DNA of 64,000 nt from Aquanectria penicillioides (lineage: Eukaryota > Ascomycota > Sordariomycetes > Hypocreales > Nectriaceae). The position numbers and the translations under genes are program-made. The stretch lies in the NCBI GenBank assembly GCA_003415625.1, contig PYIU01000005.1, positions 377,001-441,000 on the forward strand, written 5' to 3'. Shown in pieces: positions 1 through 13,641 of the stretch (positions are counted from its first letter, which is position 1; each line of letters opens with the position of its first letter). The notes under the pieces were generated by a model. The model saw nothing but the letters and a program-made list of their open reading frames with translations, did not search any database and was not told where the DNA came from.

Positions 1-135
1 AAGGCGTTGGAAGTGGTTACAAAGATACCACTTTGGACTATGTTTGAGTTGTCGCTGGGAATCAGCGTGTTTGGATTTACTTGTTTCTGGTTTCACTTCT
101 CCAAGAGGCATAGCTGTAGGAGTTTTGGGAGATGA
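1..135 (+). CDS. C-terminal fragment of a putative membrane protein (5' truncated by window edge)
   Basis: Frame 1 is open from the first base to a TGA at 133-135 and gives 44 residues. The middle is strongly hydrophobic and aromatic (roughly residues 12-34, rich in F, L, I, W), followed by a short basic tail with K, R and H. This looks like a last transmembrane helix followed by a cytosolic tail. The start and most of the protein lie outside the window, so no family can be named. The open frame is short enough to be chance. Confidence 0.3.
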   Translation, partial: KALEVVTKIPLWTMFELSLGISVFGFTCFWFHFSKRHSCRSFGR

Positions 136-884
136 AAGGGAGAGACGGAAAAGTATCGTAGTTTGCTGGATTTGTCAAGGAGGGTCGTGGGATAGATACC
201 CTCAGGCGGAGTTTGCAACCTGGTTGCAAACTCTCACGTCCGGCATCAGAATGCCTCGAATATATTGACCTATGTTTTGAGCTTGATTCATACTTCAACT
301 ATGCCCTTCTCTCCGTGTGTAGATGAACTTGGTGATTCGATCTTTGAGTAATTGCAGTGCTTGGCATTTGTCTTCAAGTGGGAAGCCTTTTTCAACGGTT
401 CATCCTGGCGTTGCTCTTTTTGGCAAATATTGTCTTGAGAGGCTAAAATTGCAGTGTTATAACAATTCTTGGCAAGGTTGATGGTCTTGCAATCGGCATT
501 CCTACCAAGTTACAGAACTATCTATCTATCACTATCTATCATATCATCACATTGTAAACTCATAACTAACAGCTTTGGCTTCGTCGTTGACAATTGAGGC
601 GTGCAAGGTCACCTAGAGAAATGTAGCTGGATTCACACATTCTTTGTGCAGTCTCAAATCCGACCTTAAATACGGCCTCTATGTAGCCTAGTCCTCTAGC
701 CTCTATTCTAGGCTTGATGTGACGTCAAAAATGGTTTCCAACACCCATTTGCGGAATGATATGACACTGACATTGGCTGTTAATACACGACGAAAGAAGA
801 AGCAGGAGAAGGAAAACACAAGTTTCTGGGTGTGCAATCCCCAAGTCAGATTGATGGAGCACGGAAACTGTGGAGAAGAAAAAG
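136..884. other. Non-coding stretch without recognised gene
   Basis: No gene is recognised. The short open frames lack codon structure or recognisable domains. The right part is A/G rich and merges into the tract that probably terminates transcription of the minus-strand serine tRNA. Confidence 0.5.
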
Positions 885-901
885 AAAAAGAAAAAAGAAA
901 A
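885..901 (-). terminator. Probable RNA polymerase III terminator of tRNA-Ser
   Basis: Read on the minus strand, the bases just past the tRNA-Ser 3' end contain runs of four, six and five T separated by single C residues, starting about 7 nt downstream. Runs of at least four T are the usual Pol III termination signal. Further T-rich sequence continues downstream. Confidence 0.6.
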
Positions 902-907
902 GAACCG

Positions 908-998
908 CGACAGAGACAAGATTCGAACTTGCGCGGCCGAAGCCAATGCATCTCTCGAAAATTCGAGTGCATCCCTTTAACCACTCAGGCACTCTGCC
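908..998 (-). tRNA. tRNA-Ser(CGA): tRNA-Ser (anticodon CGA) with a 10-nt intron
   Basis: On the minus strand the cloverleaf can be drawn fully. The acceptor GGCAGAG (998-992) pairs with CTCTGTC (915-909), with one G-T pair. The D-arm has CCT/AGG around GAGTGGTTAA. The anticodon stem ATGCA/TGCAT encloses loop CTCGAA + A, and the T-arm GCAAG-TTCGAAT-CTTGT follows a long variable arm containing GGCTTCGGCC. The long variable arm is typical of serine tRNAs. The 10-nt intron TTTTCGAGAG sits one base 3' of the anticodon, the canonical eukaryotic position. The discriminator base is G (complement of 908). CCA is not encoded, as expected. Confidence 0.93.
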
Positions 999-1634
999 TT
1001 GGACATGAGGTGTTGACAAAATACTTGGCAGTGGAAACGGCTCCATAAGCTACTCAGAAAATATTCTGCAGCTTTTTCCTGAATAGTTTGCATGTACTGG
1101 CGTCGTGCGCCATGTGTAAGGCCTTGTTCTCTTTGAGAAGACGACAATCCCATCGATGCCAGTACTGAGGCTTAACTTAGATTGAATATCACGATGTTGC
1201 AATAGTAAGTTACTCCCAGAGCTCAATGCTGCTAATATGTGTCTTTGTCTCTTGTGTTCCATACGAATTTGTCCTCGCAGACAAGCGCCACGTCGCCAGT
1301 TCCACGAAGGGAGACAGTGTCTTTGTCACATGAGGTGATGTGAGGTGATTTTCAGCCTCGTGGCTGAGATAGTGACAGGGTTTACTAGTATAGACATGGA
1401 AAAAAAAGATAAACCAAATGCTCGGGCATCCTCGACTGCATGCATGTGATATATACTGCGTCTATACAAAGAGCGAGGGCATGATGGCTCCTTGTGGCGC
1501 AATTATAATCTTGAGAGACCTCTTGAGCAAAATTTCCGGGGAGATTCCAAGGTGGAAAACCTAGTGGTGCTAGCAACGTGTATGTTGGCAAAAAGAAAGC
1601 CTCGTTAACGCTCGCAATCGTATCATATAGGAAC
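999..1634. other. Spacer between two tRNA genes
   Basis: About 640 bp without a recognisable coding gene. A run of five A at 1590-1594 would be a T-run on the minus strand about 40 nt past the tRNA-Lys 3' end and may help terminate that gene. Nothing else stands out. Confidence 0.5.
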
Positions 1635-1717
1635 AGCCCGATGCGGGGGTCGAACCCGCAACCTTGAGATCGCGTACTCGTAAGAGTCTCACGCTCTACC
1701 GATTGAGCTAACCGGGC
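1635..1717 (-). tRNA. tRNA-Lys(CTT): tRNA-Lys (anticodon CTT) with a 10-nt intron
   Basis: On the minus strand, acceptor GCCCGGT (1717-1711) pairs with ATCGGGC (1642-1636). The D-arm is GCTC-AATCGGTA-GAGC. The anticodon stem TGAGA/TCTCA encloses loop CTCTTA + A, and the T-arm is TGCGG-GTTCGACC-CCGCA-like. The anticodon is CTT. A 10-nt intron (CGAGTACGCG, complement of 1671-1680) lies one base 3' of the anticodon. The discriminator is T and CCA is not encoded. It lies 636 bp upstream of tRNA-Ser on the same strand; each tRNA gene is expected to be transcribed separately from its internal A and B boxes. Confidence 0.95.
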
Positions 1718-2810
1718 GTGGCTCTTATCGGTTGAACGCTAGAGGTCGGACAAGCGACTCTTCAATGTCAACGCCGTGAGGTAGACTGACAACGGATGAA
1801 GTCGGGAAGGAAATCCGTTTCCAAAAGGCTGGTGGAATGGACGCCAATAATTGTTGAGCAGTACAGGACTCTAGTGGTTGTCCTAAATCCAGGGGCTTTA
1901 AGTCCAGCCAATCAAGTTACACGAGGAGTTCATGAAGCTTACGGATCGTTCACGACTATGGAACAGGTACATTCTGCAGGCAATTAATCAATTCATAACA
2001 TTGTTGGACGTAAGGATTTCTTGCTAGTGAGAGAGGGTCTCTGTGGAATAGAGCCAACCCACGGTCCGATTGTGGCGGCAGCAAAGGGGGCCTGACCCAT
2101 TTAACGACATGCAGCCAAGCTGCACGAACGGGAGCTGGGTTATTCCCCCTACATGTTTTCATAGTCTCAAATTGGCCCTCTAAGTGCTTTTTGCAATAAC
2201 ACTAGTTCTCTCAGTAATACCAATTAATACATGTTGTTTTGAGACTCAAGTGGGCCCACGGGATATGGCTGACTTCTCCTTGCAGACCGCTGGCGAAAGA
2301 AAAGATGGAGAAGATGCAGGAAACGCATCAATCGGACCATTGAAACATTGGGAATTTTATGGACCTCTATCATTGTGATGACATGACAGTCCATCCGGGA
2401 ACCCGTCGCGTTGGCCGTCCGCATAGCCCTCACTAATCAGAATATCCCAATGACAGATCAGAGCCAAGGCCTCCAGTCAGGTAACACGGCATGAACAGAG
2501 CATGGCAGAGCTGAAGACCAAATAAGAACCTCTCGGAGCGCACACCGAGCATGTTGGCGATGCCACAGGCGGCGACATGGAACAGGGGTGGAGAAGGCTC
2601 AAGAGACATTCCTGGATGACGAATCTGGCTCAAATGGGACACACTTGAAACAATACTTCATGTCGTCTCCTGCACAGAAGACGAAGGTACTTGGGGATAC
2701 CAGCCGAACGGCTTGTTGGTTCTTGTCTTGTTCCACCGCATCGTGGTGCGCGCCGGCACGAAACACCCCGATGGGGCGCCGCGGGAGCCAATCCCCCCCA
2801 TCAGTTCATG

Positions 2811-2818
2811 TATATAAG
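2811..2818 (+). promoter_or_regulatory. TATA-box-like element upstream of a 26-codon open frame
   Basis: TATATAAG lies about 45 bp upstream of an ATG at 2863 that opens 26 codons to a TAA at 2941-2943. Spacing fits a TATA-driven start, but the open frame is very short and has no recognisable product. It may be a chance TATA motif or the remnant of a promoter. Confidence 0.2.
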
Positions 2819-5800
2819 ATTCGAGCCCGATCTAAGACATTACGTACCGAGATCTTTCATCAATGTCACCCAACCTATCACTTCTCGCCGACGATCCATG
2901 CATGACGAAAGAGTTCGCAAACCCTAACACGGACGGGCCCTAAGGACCGTGCTGCCGTCATGAACTTTGTCTTTGTATGCATGTGTGTGTGGTTCTCTAA
3001 TCAGGTATATCCTTGGAAGAGTAGAAATCTTGTCATTGGTTACGAGTTACCTGCTTGCACTTACAAAAGACCACTCGCCCCTATCCCAACCACCGCATAT
3101 GCTTCCACTAGACCGTCGAAAATGCTTTGGCAGAATTATCATTGCCCAGAAGAAAATTAATTTAATAATTTTATCTGTAAGTTATCATATTATCAACCTC
3201 TGTCTTTCTCTAGCCCACTCCGCTCTGTCTTGAAGAGGCGGTAGACAATGAGAGATTTGATATAGTCTACCCATGCAATATAATTCAGGGGGAGGTTGTC
3301 TCCGGCAGCAAACAAGTCACAATCAAATTTCTGCCTACTGACAATAACCGGAATTGAATCATTGCCACTTTTGAGCCTCGTAGATAAATCACCACCCGCA
3401 TGATCACTGCCAGTTCGTCTCGGACTTGCCACGTTGGAACTTTCGGTGTGGCCCAGTTAATTTCTATGGTTAGCGATCCCATCATGTCTCAGGGTGTCAC
3501 ATGAGAAAGAAGCAAGCGGCATTAATATCGAATTCAGGCTATATCAACGACCCTTCGTTTCATCTGGGATCTTGGCATGACCAACCGTCTTGGGGTTCGC
3601 TAAATTGGTCGGGCCATCTAGTTGTTCAGGTGCAGGAATCGACTGTGGCCATTTCACTTGCTCAACTCTACACCATTTTCAACAAGTTTCAAAATCTGGC
3701 ACAAACTGAGCCCATTACGACGGCAAATATATGCCATTCCTTTTTAGTCATTATACATACATACTACATGGTGTTTTGGTCCAAATCCTAGAGTGGCCCT
3801 TACCCTAGACCATCCATCATGAGCTTCAGCTCCAGCAAGCAATTTCCGAAAAAAAAAAAACCACACGAGTTTGAACGAGCGATATCTATTTCGAAAAGCG
3901 AACAAAAGGTCATTGAAATTTAGTTTAATACTACAGAAACTAAATTAAGAGCTTCAAGTCTTCAATTGAAGCGTAGCGAAGCCCGCGAGAGACAGTAGCC
4001 TCGAGGTAAACGGTAGCATTCGCCATCATGACAGCCGTCGCATAGTGCTCATAGTCTCTAACTTTACATGAGACAGCTACTTACCGTTCGCGGTCGCATG
4101 CATCGAGAGCTCAGCGCCGAAGGGGAAAAGGCAACAGTCTCCGACAAGGCTGCTCCAGCAAAGCAGTCGGGGCATTGGGGGAATGGCAAACATCGCCATC
4201 AGCCTCTAGTCTGTCGACCCCGTTGACTCGCTCTATCGTCGAGAGCTACACCGCACCGTATCGCACCGTATCGCGCCGCCCCGCGACAATATCCCGCAAC
4301 TATGATACCACTTCGAACAGCTGGCAAAACACCAACATAGTCTTCCCGCAATGGCCCCTTCACCCGACGACTATCTGTCTCCCAACCGCGGGCTGCCGCG
4401 TCCTGACGAGTCCTGGCGAGTCCTGACCACAGTCTCACTCACCGCCAGACCTAACCAACAGGGCGAACCAACAAAACCCAAAGCCTTGCCGCCGTCGCCC
4501 ACAAACTCCCGACGGAAAAGAAATGAGAGGGAGCACATAGCCACGTCGACGGCGCGCCGAGGGCCAGCTTCTCCGCCCCGGCAATGTCACGAGCAGCATG
4601 TCCTGATGCGTTCGTGGCACGACTCAGACTCCGTCTCGTCCCAGTCCCAGGGCGCCGCATGTACCGACGTTACCGTCGGGGGTTCCTACGTTGGTTGCAA
4701 CTCTCTCTTGGAGGGACGCAATTAAGCATGCGCAGGACGCGTCTGAGTGTCGGCTCATGTTCCTGACGCAACAACCAGTTTGTCAGGTTCTTCAAACCAG
4801 ACTCTACCACGTTACGACACAAGCCATGTGCGATGCGCGCGCGTACCCCATGCACTTCATACCTCACTGAAGACCAGGCCATGTAATGGAGACAGACCAT
4901 GCCATGTCGGCCATGTAAAACCCCGGGCCATGCCTATCAGCCCGCGCACGCTACTACACCGGTCGAGATCATGCTGGTATTACACAGCGCTCATGTCCAA
5001 CGTCCAGCGCCCAGTGCCGCCTCTCTCCTGTTCAAGCGCCGAAGGGCTTCTCTGCGGCATGCGCTGGGCCTTGCTGCTGCCGCTGCCGCTGCTGCTGCTG
5101 CCATGTGTGTCGCCCGTCGCCCGTCACATGTCCACGCACGCCCACAAGACGAAGCCTGCCGTCAACGAGTTTGAGTCCGGGGCGCCGGGATGGCTTCAAG
5201 CCGTGCAATCGTGGCCGACGCTCGGCCTCCCGCCCCCACTGATGACTCTCCCCAGTCCCCCAGAAGATTTTTTTCACCTCCGAGGAGAGAAGAGGCACAC
5301 GGTGTTAGTGGTAGGCATCTCGTTGGGGTTGGGCGCCCGGCGAATGAGGAGCCGCCACACGGCGCCAGCCATCTTGTCCCGCAGCGTGGATTGCTTCTGC
5401 AAGGGCTACACCGGGCTGGGTCCCATCCCATATGGAAGGACACGGCCAGCAAGGGCAATTGGCGAGTGAGTGAGTGACTTTGGCAGACGACCAGAGCAGT
5501 AACCGCCGCCTCAAAAGATCTCATCCAATTCCCACAGCGGTGAACAGGATGAACCCGCAGCGCCTCTGACTGCCCATCTCGTCAGCTCCTCCATCCATGC
5601 TTCCCCGGGCCGCCGTGTACCGCACCGCACGCGCGCGCATCTTTGTACATGCTATGGTGCTCGGTACAGGTCGCAGAAGCAGGGATATCGCCGTCTCGGC
5701 CGCTCGCCGGCAGCAAGCCCAGAACATTTGGGGAGACGGGAGAGCTCTTCGCGCGACTTTGCTGCAGGTCATGGCCCGGGATTGGATGGGGCCCCGGCTC

Positions 5801-8800
5801 TCCGGGTCTCCCGGCCCATCCGCAGCGCGCGCATCTCAGAGGCGTCCGGGGGAGAGAGGAGACAAAACACTGAGCGCTATGGCGTTGTTGAATGCTCCTG
5901 TACTTTCTAGACGGGCCGCAGGGACGATGCAATGGTGGGAATCACATTGGACGAACATTCAGCAAGAAGGAATCCCCTGCAGGAAACAAAATTGTCAAAG
6001 GCCCAAGAGGGTGCCTGCCATGTTTCATCCAGAATGGATGCCGGAAACGTCAAAACGGCGCACTGGGATAAGGATCTGAAGCTAGTCGGTCGGTTAGACA
6101 GGGTTCCGATTCCAAGGTCAAGGCTGGAGGACGAAAGATGGTCTTTCGCACAAAAGGCACCAAATTCGGTTGCTGCCTGCGAGTCATCTGGAGCAACACA
6201 AAGCCATCATCGACTGCCGATTGTAATGCACCCTGACAACGAGACTCCAATGCCGACTTGTCTTCATCCTAGGGCACGGTGGAGTCGCCTAGCAAGGCAA
6301 GGAAAGAAAAAAAGGGATGCAAAAAAAGGAAGCAGAGTACAAAGCTTCATCACCAGGCTCCACGGCCATGACCAACCACTGTAATTCCGCACCCCTCGCC
6401 TTGCGCCCATGTCTTAGCCTTGGGCCATGCAACCACTCAACTGCGTCCGGTGCCTGAGTAGGGCGGAACGGTGCCTGAAAGTGACCGATCCTGATCGAGC
6501 CAGTAGGATGGTGGCGGCTGAATGCTAGCCAAAGTCAAAGTGGATTACCAACCGAGCCTTGCCTGTGACACACACATGCTTCCTTGTGCTCGAAGAGATG
6601 GCACCCCTGCCGTCGTGGCAAGCCAGCATGTTCCTGGCTCTCACGAAGAAAAAAAATCCTTGGTCCTCAAGATGAAGAGATGGAGGAGAAAAAAAAAAGC
6701 AAACCCGCATCTTGGAGCATCGTTGCTGTTCCCTGTCGAGACAGAAGCTTCCGTGCTCTTGCAGCCGACTCGGCCCAGATCAAAGTGCACAATGAATCAA
6801 TGGTCGATGTTGGCACGCGCTGTGTGGTGCGTGTGTGGCACTACCTAGGTCACCACTTGCTCTAACCCCGGCCACGATCGTCAGGAACACAACACACCAA
6901 GCTTTGCCTTCTGCGTGGTATGGGCGTTCCCCTCTGTTAGGGCTTGGCAGGGCGAATGGCGTCGTTTGCCAGCCCTCCAACTCACGAGCTGGGACAAGAG
7001 CTGCCTGTCCAAGAGTACGCCGAGGTCAAAAATCCCTCGCTAGACACCCAGGTACAAGCAAATCCTTCTGGAGCCATCGTTCTAAGAAAAGCTCACGGAT
7101 AATGGAGGGTTGGCACCTCAATTGAGTCGTCGGTGATGGTTACGGCATCATGGAGGGTTGCACTGCTAACAAACTCGCCTCCTTGGGACGAACCAACACG
7201 AGCAGTAACGGAGCATGGCACTCTGGATGAGACAGTTCCTGTGTCCATCAGCTCGTACTCAATGGCGGGGGAGAGCACAACCGCAGAGTGGACGAAAATG
7301 AGCTGACGACAAGGCTTCATCTGCCTCAAGGCAAGGAAAGTCTACCTGGAGATGCCTCCTGGGTGCTGGGATCGGGCCATGGGCGCAGAGATTCCCCGCG
7401 ATAACTACTCGTCGATCAAGCAGGCTCCCCAGCATAATCCTGAGCGACTACCCTCCTGTTACTAGGCGGAGAGAATCGGAGACATTTCGGGGTGGGCTGA
7501 AGCTATCATACCCATGACCTGGATCCCCGGTCGAACTTCCTCGGTGGTAAAAGGACTACTCCATAGGAGATAGTGCTGAGAAAGCCGAAAGCGTAACCTT
7601 GTTTCTCGATTAGAAAGCAGCGCACCGTCGATACAATAACCGACAGTCAGCATGAGTGGAGATGACAAGAGGAGGAAAAAAAATTTGTTCGACGCCCAGT
7701 CAACATCGTCGTCGTCAGCACTGCCCGCCTCTCAGCTGCAGGTACGTCGAGATGCCGCAAAATCCCCAGCCTTTCCCCGCTCTTACACCCAATCACGATG
7801 GCGTGGATTGAAAGCTCTTCCTAAGCTCCGTGCGAGCCTCGGAAAGCTGGGTGGGGCTCATGGATGATGCTCCCGTTACGACCTTTTCCATGGCTGTGAC
7901 GCGAAGACACCATCATGGAATGGCATCCCTCTCTTGGCTCGATATTTCACATAACGTGACGTTCGTATGACGTGCTGCAGATATGGCGGCTCATATTGCT
8001 ACGATTGGTCCCCGTCAAGGTTGTGTTGAGATGCCCGAAAGTGGCCAGAGCCTTGATCAAAGAGACCTGCAGCTTGATGTGGCTGAATGGCTACCTGTAA
8101 GGTCGGTGATACTGTGCCACTGAAGCATGTAACAAAGGGCTCTTACTCAACCCTTTGAAGAATATCCTATCTGGTCTGGGTAGCATGCATGTTCCTCTGG
8201 TTCGTGGCAAGTTCGATTCAATGTAACCCAGTACGATTGCTGATCAACGGTCCGTTAGATACAATTGATATGTCCCAACAACAAAACCAAACGGCTCATA
8301 GGACCCAAGGTTCACGACATTGCTACCGATAACGGCAAGAGGAATGCAGCAATGTTGTTGGTCAATTGAGAAAAAGAGGGGGGAGTTGCATTGTAACTGG
8401 CTGGTGAAGTAGCCTGAGAGATGAGACTGAAACAATCAGGCAGTATGGGTGTGGTTCCCCCTTGTTCCTCTTGCAACTCTGCAAATCTCCTTTTGTCGGT
8501 TATCATTTCATACAGAGATCTCTTTTAGCTGCAACTGCCGCTTAGATGTTAACTGCCGAGGCTTTTGGATCGGGACTATCTCAACAAAGCTGACATGTAC
8601 GCAATTGTGGCCGCATAATATGCAGTGTTGGTGCGCGCAACATTCGTTCGGCTGGCGTCTCGCATTAGCACTGACAATCGGTGGCTGTAGTTGCACCGAG
8701 GCAAGAAGAAATTAATTGATTGCAGATTGCTAGGGCGATGTGCCCATGTTGGTCGACTCTTCGTCAATTCACCCGAATCTGGACGAGTTGGATCGGAGCA

Positions 8801-11800
8801 ATGGAATATATTGAGCTTGTCCCGTTTGGAACGCAACTATGCAGACCTCACGAAAGATATCACTATCCGGCTGGGCTTAGGAGGCGTTGCAATTGTCACC
8901 AAGATGACCGGAATTACCGAGTAAGACAGTGCTGGTTCCTTCAGGATAGAACGGTAGGAAGGACTGGCGCAGTCGTCGGATGGAACACTGAGTGGTGCGT
9001 GCTCAACTCGACTGAAGGACAAAATGCTCCAACATCGGGGCCCCAACTTCGAACAGGGTCCCGGGATCCCGGGAGATCATGTCTATGCATGCCGTGAGTC
9101 CGAGCCACAATTATCAGCTGAGGACTGCAGGGGGAGAGCTTGAAGAATATATGAAAAGAATCCCAGTAACTGGGATGATGATAACGGTAGTTTGCGGGTT
9201 CAAGGGAATTCACAAGAAGGGACATCCCGTCATCATGCTGACAAAAAGTGGTTCTTGAAGTTGTCCTTGGACTCCTCTCAGCCAGTTCCTTGTTTCCTAG
9301 TTTGTGGTGGCAGAGCGCATTTGCAGCCGACAAGGGTGTTTTGGTGCTGATGCCTCGTTACCCAGGCACCAAGGACATTCTCCTTCCAGGCATCAACTAA
9401 AGCGGGTCGAGAAGGAGCCGGCGTTGGGCTGGTAGGGAGTCTAGGGATGGTTGAAGATGGCAAAGATCGGCAAAGCTGGAAGGCCAAGCGACAGCTAATG
9501 GACGCGATGCAATTGATGGGGCTGATGACGGAATAGAAAGAAGTCTGAAGAAGATCTGAAAAAAAAAAAGCAAAAGGCATCCCCGTTGCCCGAACGAGAA
9601 GACCGAGCAGCAGTTTGACCGACGATGACAAGGAGTGTGGGGGCTAGGAGGGTGGGAACCGTGGGATTGAGCGATTGAGAGCAAAAGCGTGGGTTGGCGT
9701 GGGTTGGTGGTTGGCGAGCTGTCAGCGATTCGAGCCGCGAAAATGTAACCCGATTGCCAAAAAAGGTGGCTTGCTGTAGATGGCTTGTGATGGCGATGGG
9801 GAACAAATGCTTGATGAACCCAACAAAGTCTAGGGAGGGAACTGATCGTTGCCGAGGTTTCCATTCAGTTCTGCATGTGCGCTCTCGATGGAAGAGTCGT
9901 GGTTGTGATGTCTCTGAGAGTGTCACTGAGAGTGTCTCTAAGAGTGTCTACGAATTGGTGAGGCTTCGCCGAGACCGGGCACAGAGCACACGACCAGATG
10001 GGGCTGCCAGAGCAAGCTTGGGAAACTGATGCCGTTGTTGAGTCGTCCCCACGCGCGATTAGGTCGCAAACGCTCGCTCGGACCTTGTCCTTGATCACTG
10101 GTGATTCCTGGGACTTTGCTTGGAATGTGACTCCATGTCGGTTGGACAATGGACCAAGTTATCCCCCCCCACGACGCCGTAGTGTGAACCTAATTGCCTT
10201 CTTCTCACTGCGAGCAAAGATGCGACGACCGGCTCACGAGGCAGTGCAGTCCTGGGGATGACTTAGCCTGTTTACGGACTGAGAATGACAGACTTGACGC
10301 CATTCCACATCCGTAAGGTGAAAACAGCCGCTGGATCTGTATCGAGTCGATTGTCTGTCCATATCAGGCGGTATCAGATGCACGTGTCGAGCCAGGGCGT
10401 ATTCGTCGGTGTCAGGAACAGAGGTAGTGCACAAATCGCAAAACCCCATGCACAAAGCGCATGCCCATGTGAATACCTATCCGTAGGCACTGCCAAATGT
10501 CAGCCGGTTGTGGTCTGTGGGCGCACCATGTGCGACCTGCCACTGCCCGGCCAAGACCAGTCCGCCCACAGCTAGACAGCAACGACGCAACGGGAGCAAC
10601 ACACGTGTGGGCGGGACACTGTGCAAGCTTCCGCGAGCGCCGAGGGAGAGGAACCTGCTGGCTGGTGTCCCAGACGGTGTGAGTCGAGGTATCCTCCTAG
10701 GGAGCTAATGCAAGCAGGGCTTTAACCTCCGACACAAGGGCATCGTGGCCGCTGGCCGATGGGGGACAGCTTGAGGGTTTGGCTCTGAGACGGAGACCGC
10801 CCATGTACGGTTATGTATCACGACGTAGGGTTGACTCGAGTCTGGAGCCGAGCCGAGCCAATTCCCCAGCATGGGAATGGAGTCTAAACCAGCGGTCGAC
10901 CGGTTCGGAACCTGGCGAATTGCGGTCCCCAAAAGAACCGAAACGTCGGTCTGTGATTTTGGCGGAGAATTGTGCGTTTGGCTTTGCTCATCGTGGTGGG
11001 GTGTGTGTTGGGTGTTAGTGGTGATGCCGAAGGCGGAAAGTATAGTTGCACCAGTCCCGTGACCAACGCGAAATCCTACAGCGAGGAAAAAAAAACCAAT
11101 ACGATAATCCATCAACGTCAGAGCAAGAGTTGGAGATGTCGATGACGGCGACGAGCAGCACAAGTTCGCGGCAGATCTACATCAAACACGAACAAACTGA
11201 GCCCAGCATGGAAAATGAGCAACCAGGTAAAATCAACTAAGCTTTGACGGTGGCTTCCGGAACCCTGGAGCAGGGCGGTCGCACCCACGGCGCCGGTGCG
11301 ATTTGGTACGGTTTAGGGCCTTCTGAAGTCGGTTGGTCTCTCCTTGGTGCCCAGCCACCAGCGCCGGTTATCCTCTAGGATCCCTTCCCTATCCTTCCAT
11401 GGCCCCGCCAGCGGCGTCGCTTCCCATCTCTTGGGAATGCTCCAGCAGCGGCCGCTATGCCTTGACCGGTAGCAACGCCCCGTTGGCCACGAGTCCTGGC
11501 GGTCCCGAGCAAGAGACAGCTTGGGGTCCATGACAGTGGGCGGAGCCGTTGACGCAGGCGGCCAGACCAAAGATTGGGGTCGGGTCGTTTGGAAGGGCTC
11601 CCCGGCAACCCTGCCTGCTAGTTTGGCCGGAAGAACCCCAGGGACTGAAAATCTACAGAATTTTCCAGCCCAGATGCGATGGAGTCGGTGACAAGATTAC
11701 ATGGATCGGATCGCGGCGGGCTGGGGGTAGGGCCGGGATTGCGGAAAAGGAAGGACGTGAGGATGGTGGGGAATATGGATGATGACAAAGATGATGGTCC

Positions 11801-13641
11801 ATCGGAAAAAAAAATTCAAAAAAGAAAAGGCGGAATTGGGGGCTGCCCCAGGCATAATGCGATGATGCTATCTGGACCTGGACATGGTCCATGAAAAGCG
11901 GCCAGAAAAAACGTGGATGGGCCCCGACCAAGACTCCATGAAGGTGACGAACGCCTTCGTGGGTTTTGGCGTCACTGGGGCGTGCTTGGGCTTCCCGACA
12001 GTTGATTGGGGAAGGGATCGACGGCCTGGAGCGGCCAAGTTTGAGATATCAACGACGTAATGATGCAGCTTTGGGAAGTTGGATAAAATGCCCGTTGCAA
12101 TCAAAAGCCATTGAGCTGGTCCATTGGAATCAGGAGACGTTGAGGCACCTTTGTCGTTATCCGTTCGGATGGTGATTCCACTTCTTGGTGGTTGAGTTTG
12201 GGAGCACCGCGGGGACGAGCCTGTCCGAGGGAGGGTCCGACGAAGACTCACAATCACAAGCAACTGGAGCTCACACACAATGCACACACGAGCAGTCAGT
12301 CTCACCGAGTCCGGCTCCAGCATTGGGACCAAAGAGGCGGGAGGCGGCGAGGGACGTTGGAAGCGCGGTTCCGTTGGAAGGGGTTCCGGAACAGGGGTGC
12401 AAGATATCCGGGTCTCCAGCGGAGCGGGCGGGACACAAGGGATTTGAGACCTTTGGGACAGCACCGGGGGCCAGCCGGGGGCGGTGCCAGATACTGGGGA
12501 CGGTGTCTCTCTCTCCCCCTGCCCTGTGTCGCGTCTGTGGTTGATCCAAGCTGTGGGTGTAAGCTGGGGCTGGACGTGAGTGGGACGACAAGTGGGAAGA
12601 GGACCCCTTGAGCAAGAAGACGGTAAAGGGAGAGGTAAAGGGGGGACGCAAGAGAAGCGCAGCGGACCGCCGGATGAGAGAAGGAAAAAGGAGGGGATTG
12701 CATCAGATGTGAGATGGGAGAGGCCGGGGGAGCGTCGGAGAAACTGGGAAAAAAAAAGGAAAAAAAAAAAGAAGAAGAAGCCCATAGCAAGAGACCCATG
12801 GAGGATAGTGTAGGTAGTGTGGATGATTGCCATTTTCGGGTAAAAGAAAAGAGAAAACAATACGGCAAGCATTGAGGAAACACACAAACCAAATATCTTA
12901 TCAGGAAAGGAAATAAGATCAAAGGCTGATCTTGTCCCCCAAAGGAGATTTCAAGTATAAAGCTCAACGTTAAGAGTTTCCTTGGGCCTTGTTACCATGC
13001 CATTGGAACAGGATGGCACACTCACTCGCACAGCCTCCAGCTGTCACTACAACCCACAACCACTTAGAGGGGCAGGAGGGCATGTACATTACCGTCCGAA
13101 CCACCCACTGCGAAGTGCAGTGCTCGACTTTGGCCCGGAGGCAGGCCCCGTCCAGTGAGATTTCCCAATTGCAAGCCATCAAGCCATGCCGTGTAGAGTC
13201 CCCGAGTTTTCCCCTCCATCGAGGGGTGGATTGGACAGATGCAGCCGCACTCGCAGCCGCCATCAGCGGTGATAGCGGCGGTAGGAGCAGCAACAAGCGA
13301 CGGGAACGCCAATAATTGGCATATGCAACATCAGTCAGCATCAGCAAGCAGCAGCAGCAGTATCGACATCGGCATCAGGACAAAAAAAAAGCAGTGGCAG
13401 TGAGGGGTTTCGATGAGCGAGCAAGCAGAAAAGGGAAATTCCCCTCTTCTGACGCTGCGTGATACGTGGGGTGCCAACGATGCTCGCGCCATTCCGGGTG
13501 TCCATGTCCTGTGCTGTAGCCTGTGTGTTCCCGAAATGCCAGCGATTGTCCCATTCCGTGTGGGAGACACGCAACCTGAGCTGCCGTGCCCGTGCCCCCC
13601 TCATCCCGCCAGAGTCATGTCAGTTCAGTTCGGTGGCCCGT

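Noticed and set aside
2915..2935. AAACCCTAACA as a possible telomerase RNA template
   Set aside because: Only about one and a third telomere repeats, found by chance often; no conserved flanking pseudoknot could be recognised.
4747..5469. 240-codon open frame on the plus strand
   Set aside because: GC-rich, with no domain, no periodic codon bias and overlapping open frames on both strands; typical of chance in GC-rich DNA.
11868..12887. 339-codon open frame on the minus strand, longest in the left part
   Set aside because: Begins with a poly-Phe run made by a poly-A tract and continues as Pro/Ser/Arg-rich text without any recognisable fold; other frames are open too.
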